DNA from: Planctomycetota bacterium
GTDB taxonomy: Bacteria; Planctomycetota; E44-bin39
Assembly: GCA_004376375.1 (NCBI GenBank)
Contig: SOJX01000126.1
Location: forward strand, 1-48,247
DNA length: 48,247 bases
Direction: 5' to 3'
The position numbers were made by a program, and so were the translations under genes. The notes under the pieces are model-generated. The model was not told the DNA's origin and ran no database searches. It saw only the letters and a list, made by a program, of their open reading frames with translations. The first letter of the stretch is position 1. Every line of letters begins with the position of its first letter. This document shows positions 1 through 8,798 of this stretch, piece by piece.

Positions 1-1395
1 AAGGAAAAGGACCTGCCGATTGACGTGCGTGCGGAAATCGGCGTGAATTTCCTGCTGTTCGAGGTCGGTCTTGAGACGAACGTGAAGGAGAGGATGTCGG
101 TCGGGCTTTCGAGCCTCCTTGTTGCGCTCTTCGGAGTAATCGTGCCGTTTGCGCTCGGCTGGGGCGCCGGATATTACTTCCTGCCCGATGCGTCATGGCT
201 CGTGCACATGTTCATCGGCGCTACGCTTACCGCGACCTCGGTGGGCATCACTGCGCGTGTTCTCAAGGACCTCAAGAAAATCCAGGCGCGTGAGTCCAAG
301 ATAATTCTCGGCGCCGCCGTTATCGACGACGTGATGGGCCTGGTCATTCTCGCCGTCGCGGCGGGAATCATCAGCGCTTCGTCTCCGCCGCAAGAGGCGA
401 ATAGAAATCCGCTCAAACACGGGTTGTCCGTTATCGCCCAGGCGGATTATGAGAAGGTTGTTGCCGCGAAGGCTGAAGGCTTGTCAGTCGAAAAAGCTGT
501 AGAAAAAGTCGATGCGAAACTGGAGAACCCCTCAGCAAAAGACGCTGCAAAAGGGAAGACAGGTGGGGGAATTTCCACTGGCAGCGTATTGTGGATTATT
601 ACAAAAGCGTTCCTCTTCCTTCTGGGCTCTATCGTAATCGGCCTGTTTGTGTCGCCTAGGATGTTTCATCTGGCTTCGAGATTGCGAACGCAGGGGATGC
701 TTCTGATTATTTCAATCTGTTTCTGCTTCCTGCTGGCCGGGATTGCGGCCGCGATCAACCTTGCCCCCATCGTAGGCGCATTCGCGGCCGGCCTTATTCT
801 CGAGAGCGTGCATTACCGCGATTTTACCGACCGCGGCGAGCACGATCTCGAAGAGCTGGTAAGGCCGATAGCGATGTTCCTCGTCCCCATCTTTTTCGTC
901 GTAATGGGGATGCGCGTTGACCTTGGCACGTTCGGCCAGGGGAGCGTTATCGTTTTCGCTCTGGTGCTTACGTTTGTTGCCATAATCGGCAAGCAGGTCT
1001 GCTCGTTCGGCGTTATCGAAAAAGGCCTTGACAGGATATCCGTCGGTGTGGGCATGATTCCCCGCGGCGAGGTCGGCCTGATCTTCGCCGGTATCGGGCA
1101 GAGCCTTATGGCGCCGATAACCATTGTTGTTGCGGGCACGACATATTTTGCAGTAAGCGAGAGCGGGGCTATTGTCGCGCGGGCCGTAATCCAGCCGGCC
1201 ACTTATTCCGCCGTCGTGATAATGGTCATTATAACGACGCTGGTTACGCCGTTCGTGCTCGCCTGGACGCTGAAGCGCGGCGACAGAATCAAAGCTGCGC
1301 GGAGCAATGCACCCGAAGAAGCCGGGGAAGAAGCCGGGGAAGAAGCCGGGGAAGAAGCCGGGGAAGAAGCCGGGGTGGAAATTCCGGAAAGCTAG
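1..1395 (+). CDS. Cation/proton antiporter, C-terminal part (CPA2/KefB-like)
   Basis: Integral membrane exchanger of the Na+/H+ (K+/H+) antiporter superfamily, cut by the window edge. The frame is open from base 1 (KEKDLPIDVRAEIGVNFLLF), so the GTG at 25 is internal and not the start. Family signs are EIGVNFLLFEVGLE, the TATSVGITARVL stretch, AAVIDDVMGLVIL with its paired acidic residues, and late helices with GMIPRGEVGLIFAGIG. A charged insert of about 65 residues (ANRNPLKHG to GKTGGG) lies between two helices and is longer than usual. The C-terminus is a repeated EEAG tail made by a 12-bp tandem repeat. The stop shares the CTAG at 1392-1395 with the convergent aroB stop. The substrate ion cannot be read from the sequence. 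Confidence 0.88.
   Translation, partial: KEKDLPIDVRAEIGVNFLLFEVGLETNVKERMSVGLSSLLVALFGVIVPFALGWGAGYYFLPDASWLVHMFIGATLTATSVGITARVLKDLKKIQARESKIILGAAVIDDVMGLVILAVAAGIISASSPPQEANRNPLKHGLSVIAQADYEKVVAAKAEGLSVEKAVEKVDAKLENPSAKDAAKGKTGGGISTGSVLWIITKAFLFLLGSIVIGLFVSPRMFHLASRLRTQGMLLIISICFCFLLAGIAAAINLAPIVGAFAAGLILESVHYRDFTDRGEHDLEELVRPIAMFLVPIFFVVMGMRVDLGTFGQGSVIVFALVLTFVAIIGKQVCSFGVIEKGLDRISVGVGMIPRGEVGLIFAGIGQSLMAPITIVVAGTTYFAVSESGAIVARAVIQPATYSAVVIMVIITTLVTPFVLAWTLKRGDRIKAARSNAPEEAGEEAGEEAGEEAGEEAGVEIPES
1316..1375 (+). repeat. 12-bp tandem repeat coding for EEAG
   Basis: About five copies of a 12-bp unit (GAAGCCGGGGAA) lie in frame at the 3' end of the antiporter gene and encode a cytoplasmic Glu-Glu-Ala-Gly tail. 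The unit is a multiple of three, so copy changes would alter tail length without a frameshift. Confidence 0.85.
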
Positions 1396-2498
1396 TATTC
1401 TGCAAGGATTCTTTCTACAATTTCTTCAACCGTCTTCCGGTCCACCGTCTTTATGGTAACCTTTCCCACTTCGATCGGAAGGACGAAACGAAGCTCACCG
1501 CCTCTCTTTTTCTTGTCGGAATAGATATGTTCCATGATCCGCTCTTGCGAAAGGGTGGGCAGGTCTCGCCTGACGGGCAGTTCTGCGAAAAGCTTTTTCG
1601 TAAAATCCGGGATTTCTTCACCGCAGGTTCCCATGTGCGCGCCAATCATTGCCGCGCCGAGCATTCCGAATACCAGCGCTTCGCCGTGCAGCAGGTCTCT
1701 GTAACCTGCCGCGGCTTCGAGGGCGTGGCCGATGGTGTGGCCGTAATTGAGTATTTCACGCGCGCCAGTATCACGTTCGTCTTTTTCTACAAGCCTGCTT
1801 TTGAAGAGTGCGCAGTCCTTGATTGTTGATTCCGGGAGCAGGCCGGGGTCTTCCGCCATTTTCGTTCCGGCCGGGCGGAGCAGGTCGAGGATTCCGGGGT
1901 CATGGATAAAGCCGTACTTGATGACTTCAACAAGCCCGGAGCAGAAATGCCGCCCCGGAAGAGTTTTCAGAACGGAAGGGTCGATAATGACTTTCTCGGG
2001 CTGGTGAAAGGCGCCGAAAAGGTTTTTCCCGGCACGCAGGTCTACGCCGGTTTTGCCGCCGATGGCCGCGTCCACCTGGCCGAGAAGGCTGGTCGGGATT
2101 GCCCGCCAGGCGATGCCGCGCATGTAGACCGCAGCCGCGAAACCGGCGATATCGGTAACGACGCCGCCGCCGAGGCCGATAACCAGGTCATCGCGCCCCA
2201 GGCCTGCTTTGGCGAATTTCTCCGTAAGGTCGATTATTGTCTGAGGGTTCTTGGTCTCTTCGCCCGGGGGAAGAGTTTCCGTGGTGACTTCATAGCCGCT
2301 TTTTTCGAGTTTCCCGCATACCGGCTTCGCGTAATGCGGTCCGACGTTGGCATCGGTAACGACGAAACACTTTCCGGGCGTACGTGCGGAACCTGTCTTC
2401 TGCGGCGCGGGTTTCGCCCAGTCGTCCCGTGCGTCAATGCATCCGGCTCCGAAATGGAAGCTTGTTGAAGTGGTTTCCCAGCTTTCCGATTTGCTCAT
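1392..2498 (-). CDS. aroB: 3-dehydroquinate synthase
   Basis: Converts DAHP to 3-dehydroquinate, the second step of the shikimate pathway, using NAD and a divalent metal in the cytoplasm. The 368 residues match the usual family length. The NAD-binding GGGVVTD is at about 110-115 and SLLGQVDAAIGGKTGVD at 137-153. The metal ligands fit Glu191 (LVEVIKYG), His254 (NYGHTIGHALEA) and His271 (HGEAL). The ATG overlaps the TGA of the upstream membrane-protein gene in an ATGA, so the two are translationally coupled and probably share the promoter near 3570. Its stop overlaps the convergent antiporter stop. Confidence 0.96.
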   Translation of the reverse strand: MSKSESWETTSTSFHFGAGCIDARDDWAKPAPQKTGSARTPGKCFVVTDANVGPHYAKPVCGKLEKSGYEVTTETLPPGEETKNPQTIIDLTEKFAKAGLGRDDLVIGLGGGVVTDIAGFAAAVYMRGIAWRAIPTSLLGQVDAAIGGKTGVDLRAGKNLFGAFHQPEKVIIDPSVLKTLPGRHFCSGLVEVIKYGFIHDPGILDLLRPAGTKMAEDPGLLPESTIKDCALFKSRLVEKDERDTGAREILNYGHTIGHALEAAAGYRDLLHGEALVFGMLGAAMIGAHMGTCGEEIPDFTKKLFAELPVRRDLPTLSQERIMEHIYSDKKKRGGELRFVLPIEVGKVTIKTVDRKTVEEIVERILAEY

Positions 2499-3517
2499 GA
2501 ATCTGGAGGGGGTTCGGGTTTGTCTTTGCCTTTTTTTATCGCGTCGGGATTAATGACCTTTGCGCGCGTAAACTCGTTATCGATTTTCTTTCTGTGCCTT
2601 GCCTTGAAGGCCTGCTCCGACTCAGCGGATTTGCGGGCTTCCCTTCTCAGTATTATGACCAGGACGATTATTATAATGAAAACAAGCGCCCCCGCAGTCC
2701 AGAGGATCGGGCTGCCCCAGGTGCTTCCAAGTTCTGCGTCTTTTCCCTCTTCCAGTCGCCGCGCGAATATTACGTAGTTATGGGATATCTTGTTGTTTTT
2801 GTTGTAGAAGTGGTGTTTCTTCATAAAAACGCCGGAAACCTTAACCACGTCCTTGGGACCCGCGTGGGGATTCCAGTCGAAGGCGATAGGTTTCTCGATG
2901 AAAAACACGGTAAAAAACATGTTTGCGCGGGCGTTGAAGACGAAGCCTTCCCAGAAAACCGCTACACCCGAGGGGTTATCTTTGTCCGCAAGGCTGCGTC
3001 GCTCCAGGACGTAACCGCCCTGAAACGTAATGAACTTGCCGCGGCAATCCTCGGGGCTTCTGGCGATATTCTCCAGGCTGATTTTATCGGCCTCCGCGCG
3101 CTTGATGATTTCCGACTGGTTCATCGAATTAATCATGTGCATGAGGTAATAAAAAGGCTCGGTTTCCAGCTTGTCCCCTATTTTGTTGTCGTCGACCTTT
3201 GTCCAGATCTGCAGGTCCTCGACAAACGGCGTCGGAGGTTTGGGCGGGGCCTCGGGCCCGCTGGGCGGTTCGAGATCTTCCTCCGCTTCGGAGGTTGAAA
3301 TGCCGGACAGCGGTCCGGGTTTGAGAGAACCTTCAGGCGGCCTGACCTTGGCCGATACCTGCGATGTCTTATCCTCGGTTTTCTGGAAAACCTGTGTTGC
3401 AATCACGAAACACATGAAGATCAGGACGAGAATCATTATGAAGACGTAGCGCAGTTCCTTACGAGACGTCTTGTTTTGGCCGTTGGGCGACTTGGCGGGA
3501 TCGGAAGGCGTAAACAT
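2495..3517 (-). CDS. Two-helix membrane protein of unknown function
   Basis: A 340-residue protein that I do not recognise. It has a cytoplasmic basic start, a membrane helix at about 24-42, a proline-rich linker (GPEAPPKPPTP, about 88-98), and a globular middle part of about 170 residues. A second helix (LWTAGALVFIIIIVLVIILRR) lies at about 270-290 and is followed by a basic cytoplasmic tail ending in PEPPPDS. The layout suggests a large periplasmic domain held by both ends. The start has a good ribosome site (AAGGAG, 8 bases before ATG) and a perfect sigma-70 promoter upstream. It is followed by aroB with a 4-bp overlap, which may be operon convenience rather than shared function. Confidence 0.8.
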   Translation of the reverse strand: MFTPSDPAKSPNGQNKTSRKELRYVFIMILVLIFMCFVIATQVFQKTEDKTSQVSAKVRPPEGSLKPGPLSGISTSEAEEDLEPPSGPEAPPKPPTPFVEDLQIWTKVDDNKIGDKLETEPFYYLMHMINSMNQSEIIKRAEADKISLENIARSPEDCRGKFITFQGGYVLERRSLADKDNPSGVAVFWEGFVFNARANMFFTVFFIEKPIAFDWNPHAGPKDVVKVSGVFMKKHHFYNKNNKISHNYVIFARRLEEGKDAELGSTWGSPILWTAGALVFIIIIVLVIILRREARKSAESEQAFKARHRKKIDNEFTRAKVINPDAIKKGKDKPEPPPDS

Positions 3518-3565
3518 TATGTCTCCTTTCAGTCCTCCATATCCGAACCCCGTTCCTTGATGGAA

Positions 3566-3594
3566 ATTATATCATGCGTTGTATTAACTGTCAA
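3566..3594 (-). promoter_or_regulatory. Consensus sigma-70 promoter for the membrane protein-aroB operon
   Basis: Read on the minus strand: TTGACA (3594-3589), a 17-base spacer, and TATAAT (3571-3566). Both hexamers and the spacer match consensus exactly. The predicted start is about 40 bases before the ATG at 3517. Confidence 0.85.
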
Positions 3595-3618
3595 ATCGGA
3601 ATGGTCGGCGTTAGAAAG

Positions 3619-4332
3619 CTAGCGTCCTTCGGTTCCGCCTTCGGCCTCGAGGAGTTCCTTGGATTTTGAGCCGGTGGGGATGTTCACAATGGTCTCAAAA
3701 CCCCCTTCCTCGCGAAGCCTCTCGAGGAACTCTTCATCGGAGAAACCCAGCTGATCTTCGGTGATGTCCGGCGGGACGACGACAAAGTAGATTTTCACGG
3801 CAAGCGGCGGGTTGGGTTCCTGCTCCCACGATTCTCTCCATTCGTTGCCGTCGAAGTATTCCAGCTTGAAAGACTCGAAACGGTCATAGATTTCGTGGTA
3901 TTTTCCACCCGCGGTGTAATCGCCCTTGTAGACGAAGAAATCCTCGCGCCTGAAAAGGGTGAACATCCCGTTTTTGCTGTTGTGGTAGGTGTGGTAGCCG
4001 ACTTCCGTAAGCGGCGAGACGTTTCCATCTTCGTCCGGATGCGAGACCGTGGTGGTGATAAAGTCAAGCCTTTCGAGCTCGCTCTCCTTGCTGCCGACAA
4101 ATACGTTCTCGAGCCTGGGCTGTGAGGGGTTCGGGTTGGCGTAGCAGCCCTGAATGTCGCGGGTCATGAGGTCCAGCACTGCGTTCCCCACTCGCAACAC
4201 TTCCGCCTCGCGTTCAAAGGCAACCATGGTGTTGACCGTCATGACGACGATCGGGTAAACCAGCCCCATCACGGCCCCGAGCATTGCCATGGCGAGAACA
4301 AGCTCGATAAGAGTAAAGCCCTTATTCCTCAT
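3619..4332 (-). CDS. Type II secretion minor pseudopilin, GspJ-like
   Basis: 237 residues with a type IV prepilin leader: cleavage after Gly5 in MRNKGFTLIELVLA, Glu at +5, then a hydrophobic helix. Minor pseudopilins such as GspJ cap the periplasmic pseudopilus of a type II secretion system. The large C-terminal domain (about 30-237) and its place after the GspI-like gene support GspJ. The ATG overlaps the TGA of the preceding gene in a TGATG. It is the last gene of the cluster and no secretin or ATPase gene lies nearby. Assignment as a PilW-type pilin is possible. Confidence 0.75.
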   Translation of the reverse strand: MRNKGFTLIELVLAMAMLGAVMGLVYPIVVMTVNTMVAFEREAEVLRVGNAVLDLMTRDIQGCYANPNPSQPRLENVFVGSKESELERLDFITTTVSHPDEDGNVSPLTEVGYHTYHNSKNGMFTLFRREDFFVYKGDYTAGGKYHEIYDRFESFKLEYFDGNEWRESWEQEPNPPLAVKIYFVVVPPDITEDQLGFSDEEFLERLREEGGFETIVNIPTGSKSKELLEAEGGTEGR

Positions 4333-4844
4333 CAGTATTCACTCATGGCCTTTTCATCCGCGGATTCCTCGCGGAGGGTTTTCAGGACGATCAGAACCAG
4401 AGGGTCGCCTTCCGATTTTTCCTGCCGGAAAATCGTAATCGTTACCATCACCATGTTGTGCGGCACGTCCTCTTCCGGTTCTTCTTCGGGGTCTACTTCT
4501 TCCTCTTCCTCTTCGGGCAGAAGCACGTCGAAATCCTGGATATCTTCTTCGATTTTCCAGTAAAATCCGGGATGTTTTTCAAACTCGCTCGGCCCGTCGT
4601 CCGGCTGCTCGAGGCTCATCAATATGCCCGAGCCCTCTTCCGGCAGGTTGCCGTAATAGGCGAGGTATTCTTCCATTTTCTGGCGGGCAAGCTCCTTTGC
4701 TACCCGGGTATTGCGCGCTTTCGCGGACACTTCCATCGCCTGCGAGCGGAGTACGAGAAGCTCCGTCGTCACGATGGCGAGCACCGCGACCGCCGCTACC
4801 AGCTCGATGAGCGTCATGCCGGCGCGGCGAATTTTATTCTTCAT
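4332..4844 (-). CDS. Type II secretion minor pseudopilin, GspI-like
   Basis: About 170 residues from the chosen start (MKNKIRRAGMTLIELV), with the prepilin peptidase site after Gly9 and Glu at +5. The helix is followed by the AKELARQKMEEYLA region typical of GspI/PilV. The frame is open further upstream to 4886, but the ATG at 4844 gives a leader of normal length and an 11-bp overlap with the GspH-like gene. An acidic run of glutamates (about 118-135) is unusual and may bind cations or simply be flexible. It is probably translationally coupled to its neighbours. Confidence 0.75.
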   Translation of the reverse strand: MKNKIRRAGMTLIELVAAVAVLAIVTTELLVLRSQAMEVSAKARNTRVAKELARQKMEEYLAYYGNLPEEGSGILMSLEQPDDGPSEFEKHPGFYWKIEEDIQDFDVLLPEEEEEEVDPEEEPEEDVPHNMVMVTITIFRQEKSEGDPLVLIVLKTLREESADEKAMSEY

Positions 4845-5448
4845 CTTCAGTGGGTGCTTCGGTCGGTGCATCCGGCGGCCTTTCAAACTCTATATGTCCT
4901 TCAGAGATACTGGTCAACCCGGAAAATGAGTTGAATTTCACGCTCAGGAGGTCCTCATCGCCGTAGTCCTCGCCGCGCAGGCGCAGATGGACTATGTGGC
5001 TGCCCGATTCCCCCGTCGGGGTGAATTCGATTTTCGCCTGGCCAAGCATCCTGTCGTTGTCAGGGCGCAGCACCTCGACGATTTCAACTCCGGGCGGCAT
5101 CTTCTCCACGCCTATGCGCTCGCCTTCTCCGAATGAATAGGCGCTTTCCGCATCGTTTTCAGGAATCTCGATCCAGTACTGCTGCTCCGACATTTCGTAG
5201 ACGAGAAACAGTTTTCGGTTGTCGAGAGCGCATTCGTCCTGGATGAGCCGGATCTGGGCCGCTATCAGCCTGGAAGCTTTGCGGAGGCGAAAGGTGGGCG
5301 CGAGGTTGTCCATGCGTATAATAATCACCCCGAACGCGATCGAGATAATCAGCGTCACCAGCGTAAGCTCGACGAGCGTGAAACCGCGCCGCTTGTCGTG
5401 CGGCGCGGCAGGATATTGGAGCGGTTTTTTCCCGTGTTCCCGGCGCAT
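4834..5448 (-). CDS. Type II secretion pseudopilin, GspH-like
   Basis: 204 residues. The 22-residue leader is long for a pseudopilin and ends in KRRG, then FTLVELTLVTLIISIAFGVI with Glu at +5. The following LRKASRLIAAQIRLIQDECALDNRKLFLVYE resembles the alpha/beta start of the GspH (FimT) domain. GspH is a minor component of the secretion pseudopilus in the inner membrane and periplasm. GGAG sits just before the ATG. It lies between the GspG-like gene (18 bp away) and the GspI-like gene (overlapping), which is the usual G-H-I-J order. Confidence 0.8.
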   Translation of the reverse strand: MRREHGKKPLQYPAAPHDKRRGFTLVELTLVTLIISIAFGVIIIRMDNLAPTFRLRKASRLIAAQIRLIQDECALDNRKLFLVYEMSEQQYWIEIPENDAESAYSFGEGERIGVEKMPPGVEIVEVLRPDNDRMLGQAKIEFTPTGESGSHIVHLRLRGEDYGDEDLLSVKFNSFSGLTSISEGHIEFERPPDAPTEAPTEDEE

Positions 5449-5466
5449 ATTTCTCCGTCAGGAATA

Positions 5467-5919
5467 TTATTCCATGTATTCCCTGGCCATCTCGTCGAGG
5501 TCTTCGTCGTGGTTGGTCAGGTCTTTTGCCTCGCCCGTGCCGCCTTCCTCGCGGTCAGAGCCGTAGGAAATCAACTCGTATTCGTAAGAGCCTGCGATTG
5601 AATCCGTCGTGTAGACGTACGGCTCTTCCCAGGGGTCTCTCGGCAGTCTGCGCTCCTGGAGGTATGGGCCTTTCCAGTTCTTCGCGTCCGGCGACTGCTC
5701 TATCAGGTCTTCCATCTTTTCGGGATACCTGCCGGTGTGAAGCTTGTACAGCATGATGGCGTCGGCGATTATCTTGAAGTCGGCCTTGACGCGCGTCTTG
5801 CGGGCTTCGTAGTCGTGGCCCGTGTAGTTCATTACAACCACGCCGGCAAGAATTCCGATAATCACGATGACGACCATAAGCTCGACCAGCGTGAATCCGC
5901 GGCGGTCTTTACGTTCCAT
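5467..5919 (-). CDS. gspG: Major pseudopilin GspG
   Basis: About 150 residues from MERKDRRGFTLVELM; the ATG at 5919 is chosen because AAGGAG lies 8 bases before it. Prepilin cleavage falls after Gly8, with Glu at +5. The C-terminal half has the GspG signature: LYKLHTGRYPEKMEDLIE, then WKGPYL, then DPWEEPYVY, and an end with the SYGSDREEGG calcium-loop pattern. GspG polymerises into the pseudopilus that drives type II secretion. It heads the G-H-I-J run. The cytoplasmic and outer-membrane parts of the machine are not in this window. Confidence 0.9.
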   Translation of the reverse strand: MERKDRRGFTLVELMVVIVIIGILAGVVVMNYTGHDYEARKTRVKADFKIIADAIMLYKLHTGRYPEKMEDLIEQSPDAKNWKGPYLQERRLPRDPWEEPYVYTTDSIAGSYEYELISYGSDREEGGTGEAKDLTNHDEDLDEMAREYME

Positions 5920-5979
5920 TGTCAGACTCCTTTGATTCTTATTGCACACTCATTTTCAGGCGGGAAGCGCCACCATATT

Positions 5980-5985
5980 ATTATA
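5980..5985 (-). promoter_or_regulatory. Likely -10 element for the gspG-H-I-J operon
   Basis: TATAAT on the minus strand about 60 bases before the gspG start. No good -35 is present at 17 bases. Further upstream, at 6023-6039, TGACTT and AAGTCA form an inverted repeat around a 5-base centre and could be an operator. Confidence 0.45.
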
Positions 5986-6152
5986 CCCGATTTTGGCCGA
6001 TGTTGTTCTATTAATTTTTCGATGACTTGTGAAAAGTCAATTTCAGCAGATGCAACTGAAATACGGCATTAACGGGGGCGGGAAAAGGCACGTGTAATAC
6101 CTTTGTTTGAAGTAAGTTACGTAAAGACCGTCGGGATTTATTTATTCTCCTT

Positions 6153-6569
6153 TTATTGTTTAATGTTCGTGATATCGTCTCCTTTTCCTTCATCATCTTC
6201 CTTGTTCGGGCCCCAGCTGATAACTTTGAATTCATACTTCGGGTTGTCATAACATCTTTCATACACGTATGGATTTCCCCACGGGTCTATTGGAATTTCA
6301 CCGTCTCTCAGATAGGGCCCCTTCCATCCTGCAACATCGGCCGGCTGCTCGACGAGGTCTTCCACTTTTTCCGGAAAAGAGCCTGTATCGATTCTGTAGA
6401 AGTCCATCGCATCCCGAATCGCCATTATATCGACTTTTGCTCTTTCGATTTTGCTGTCTTCGCCGCGATTGCCGATATTTGTGACGACTACGCCGGCAAG
6501 TATCCCGATGATGACGATAACGACCATCAGCTCGACGAGTGTAAACGCCAGGCGGTATTTGAGTTTCAT
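6153..6569 (-). CDS. Second GspG-like pseudopilin
   Basis: 138 residues, clearly a paralogue of the GspG at 5467-5919: same FTLVELMVVIVIIGILAGVVV helix, then YRIDTGSFPEKVEDLVEQ, GWKGPYLRDG, DPWGNPYVY and WGPNKEDDEG. The residue before the cleavage point is Ala8 instead of the usual Gly (MKLKYRLAFTLVE), which prepilin peptidases normally tolerate less well. It is separated from gspG by about 230 bp, so it may be a separate transcription unit. Two major-pseudopilin paralogues side by side suggest either subunit mixing or two related machines. Confidence 0.85.
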   Translation of the reverse strand: MKLKYRLAFTLVELMVVIVIIGILAGVVVTNIGNRGEDSKIERAKVDIMAIRDAMDFYRIDTGSFPEKVEDLVEQPADVAGWKGPYLRDGEIPIDPWGNPYVYERCYDNPKYEFKVISWGPNKEDDEGKGDDITNIKQ

Positions 6570-6670
6570 GATATAATCCCCAAATATCAGTTATTAACGG
6601 ATAATCATTGCATAAGGTTATACTATTCGCAGGGGAAAAAGGTTCAATCGGAAGGCCGGGGAAGGGAAAA

Positions 6671-6693
6671 CGGGGCGGACGAAGTCCGCCCCG
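6671..6693 (-). terminator. Hairpin after the lipoprotein gene
   Basis: Perfect 10-bp stem CGGGGCGGAC / GTCCGCCCCG with a 3-base loop, followed on the minus strand by GTTTTCCC. It probably ends the transcript of the lipoprotein gene at 6732-7592. It also belongs to the GC-rich palindrome set scattered in this window. Confidence 0.6.
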
Positions 6694-6731
6694 GCCCGAC
6701 GGAGGCATTGCGGTACAGGAAAACGGCTGGA

Positions 6732-7592
6732 TTACTCCGGATACCAGATATCGATTGCTTCCCGCCTTATGTCGACCGTTATGGGGTTTACGGGGTTGGG
6801 CAGGGGAGGCACAAAGTCCTGCCACGGGTCAGGCAGCTTCGTCACGTGGCTTTTCACGAAACCGTCGCCCCAGGAGAACCAGCAGGTTTCGATATACCAT
6901 GGTGTGCCGCTGCGGACGATTGTGAACGTGACTTTAATACAGTTGGGGAAGAAGCTGAGAGGAACGGTAACCTCTTCCCTGCCTTCGAGGGTTACGCTGA
7001 AGCTCCAGGTTTCGTCGCTGTAAAGATACTGACCGGTTGTAAAGTCGTGTTGCCGTGCGGTTGCGGTTGTAGTGATGGTTTCCCCGAGCGCCATTCCGCG
7101 TTTGCCCCAGACAAAAGGCGTATCGAGCTCCCAGTAGTACTGCGGGTAAATGGCGAAGCGGTGCTGTACGAGCTCGCCGCTCTCGGATTCGGCCAGGTAC
7201 CATATGAACCTGTAATGCGCCGGCGTCCCGTACCAGGGTATCGGGCTTCCCTGCAGCGGGAATACCTCGACCTGGTTGCCCGCGTTTCCGAACATCATGC
7301 TCGGCGCGATCTCCGTGTAACAGGCATACTCGTCGACGCCGACCGACAGGTCGACGGCATGGAACGTCCAGCGCCAGTCAGTGTCATGAGGCCAGAAGTA
7401 GTTTTCGAAGTTGATAAGATCGGACCCGTTGTCGACGGGCGGCCCGTTCCGGGTGCCGCTGGTTCCCTGCCAGACGGGCTTCCCTTTGTCTTTGTTTCCG
7501 CATCCTGGAAAACAGAATACGAGAGCCAGGATAAAAAGTCCGGATAAAGTAACCGTCGTAACTCTGACCCCGGCTGGAAAAACTGCTGACAT
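6732..7592 (-). CDS. Lipoprotein of unknown function
   Basis: 286 residues from MSAVFPAGV; this ATG is chosen over the one 24 bases upstream because AAGGAGG lies 5 bases before it. A signal sequence ends in FCFPGC, so Cys31 is the likely lipidated residue and the protein is anchored in a membrane facing the periplasm or surface. The mature part is rich in Trp and Tyr and appears to be all beta (for example ETWSFSVTLEGREEVTVPLSFFPN). I recognise no domain. It is transcribed away from the AraC regulator at 7812, which makes that regulator a candidate controller. Confidence 0.75.
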   Translation of the reverse strand: MSAVFPAGVRVTTVTLSGLFILALVFCFPGCGNKDKGKPVWQGTSGTRNGPPVDNGSDLINFENYFWPHDTDWRWTFHAVDLSVGVDEYACYTEIAPSMMFGNAGNQVEVFPLQGSPIPWYGTPAHYRFIWYLAESESGELVQHRFAIYPQYYWELDTPFVWGKRGMALGETITTTATARQHDFTTGQYLYSDETWSFSVTLEGREEVTVPLSFFPNCIKVTFTIVRSGTPWYIETCWFSWGDGFVKSHVTKLPDPWQDFVPPLPNPVNPITVDIRREAIDIWYPE

Positions 7593-7754
7593 CGTAACCT
7601 CCTTTTTCACCCCCACGAAACGCTTTCTATAAATCCATGTTTGACGCGCTCAGATTTTAGGGCGGAAAGGTAATCAGAATGTCACGAAACGGCCACCAAA
7701 CTGTGAAATGTGTGACATCACCTGTAGTTCGAGCGTTTTGTCCATGTTTTTAGC

Positions 7755-7784
7755 TTGACTTTTACAGGAGTTTTATCCTATAAT
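7755..7784 (+). promoter_or_regulatory. Promoter of the AraC-type regulator gene
   Basis: TTGACT (7755-7760), an 18-base spacer, TATAAT (7779-7784), 27 bases before the ATG. Confidence 0.75.
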
Positions 7785-7811
7785 TAAGCGAGCATAAGAG
7801 AAGAGGTTGAG

Positions 7812-8723
7812 ATGACCGTAAATCAGCTGGAAGGAATCCGCTACAGGCCCGTCGGTGCGCAGCGGCTTATCGTCGCGCCGGGGTGCACGAAAGAGAATTA
7901 CCTGTTCCCTCATTTCAGTCTCTGTTACATGGTGCGCGGAAGTGCGGATTACAAATTCGACGACTCGATGGTTACGGCGCATCGCGGAGAGATAGCTTTT
8001 CTGCCGCCGGATGCTTTGCGCACCAGCGCGAACAATTATCGCGAGCCCTGCGAGGTGATTTCCGTGGATTTCGACGTGCCTGATAAAGGTGAGGCCCGCC
8101 GGCTGGTGGATTATTATTACGAACGGGCTGCCCGCTCGGACGGGAACAGGGGCCGCAAGCGGATGGGCATGGTTTTGATAACCGGCTACCGGGATGAAGT
8201 GGCGAGGTTTTTCATCCAGATTCAGCACGAGCTCGCGTCAGGCAAACCTGATTCGCTTGCGATGGCGTCAAGTCTGCTGGCGCAGCTTGTTATCGTGATT
8301 GGCCGCGCTGCTGCCGAGGAAAAGGCCGCGAGCCACGATGAGCCTTCCGGGCCGTCGGTCGCGGAAACCTGGCGCGCGCAGGAAGTATGGATGACGGCTG
8401 TGAGCTACATGGCTGACCATCTCGACAAGCAGGTCACGGTACGCACGCTGGCGCAACAGGTAAGGCTTTCGAACCAGCGTTTTGCCAATCTTTTCAAAAT
8501 GTATTGCAATGTCTCGCCGATGCAGTACTTCACGAAGATGCGCCTCGACAGCGCGCGCGAGTTATTGCTTACTTCCCCCGCCTCGGTAAAGGAAATAACC
8601 GCAATGGTCGGGTTCAGCGATCCTCTCTATTTCAGCCGCGCGTTTCGCAAGCACACCGGCATAAGCCCGCGGGCTTACCGGAAAGGCGAACGGGCGAGGT
8701 TGCAGGAATCCCGGACCGATTAA
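7812..8723 (+). CDS. AraC-family transcriptional regulator
   Basis: 303 residues. The first half looks like a cupin-type sensing domain (FPHFSLCYMVRGSADY then HRGEIAFLPPDA). The last ~100 residues are the AraC/XylS double helix-turn-helix: VRTLAQQVRLSNQRFANLFK for the first motif and VKEITAMVGFSDPLYFSRAFRKHTGISPRAYRK for the second, which is the family signature. Such proteins bind DNA and usually activate transcription when a small ligand is bound. The ligand is unknown. The divergent lipoprotein gene is a plausible target. GAGG precedes the ATG. Confidence 0.92.
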   Translation: MTVNQLEGIRYRPVGAQRLIVAPGCTKENYLFPHFSLCYMVRGSADYKFDDSMVTAHRGEIAFLPPDALRTSANNYREPCEVISVDFDVPDKGEARRLVDYYYERAARSDGNRGRKRMGMVLITGYRDEVARFFIQIQHELASGKPDSLAMASSLLAQLVIVIGRAAAEEKAASHDEPSGPSVAETWRAQEVWMTAVSYMADHLDKQVTVRTLAQQVRLSNQRFANLFKMYCNVSPMQYFTKMRLDSARELLLTSPASVKEITAMVGFSDPLYFSRAFRKHTGISPRAYRKGERARLQESRTD

Positions 8724-8798
8724 TCTGCTTCACCACCCGCCCGGCTGCATTGCACCTTCTCAGGCGTTTCCGAATAATGCATCCTCCGGCTTTTTGGG

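Noticed and set aside
6156..7547. 463-codon plus-strand frame
   Set aside because: Antisense to the second GspG-like gene and the lipoprotein gene, both supported by motifs and ribosome sites.
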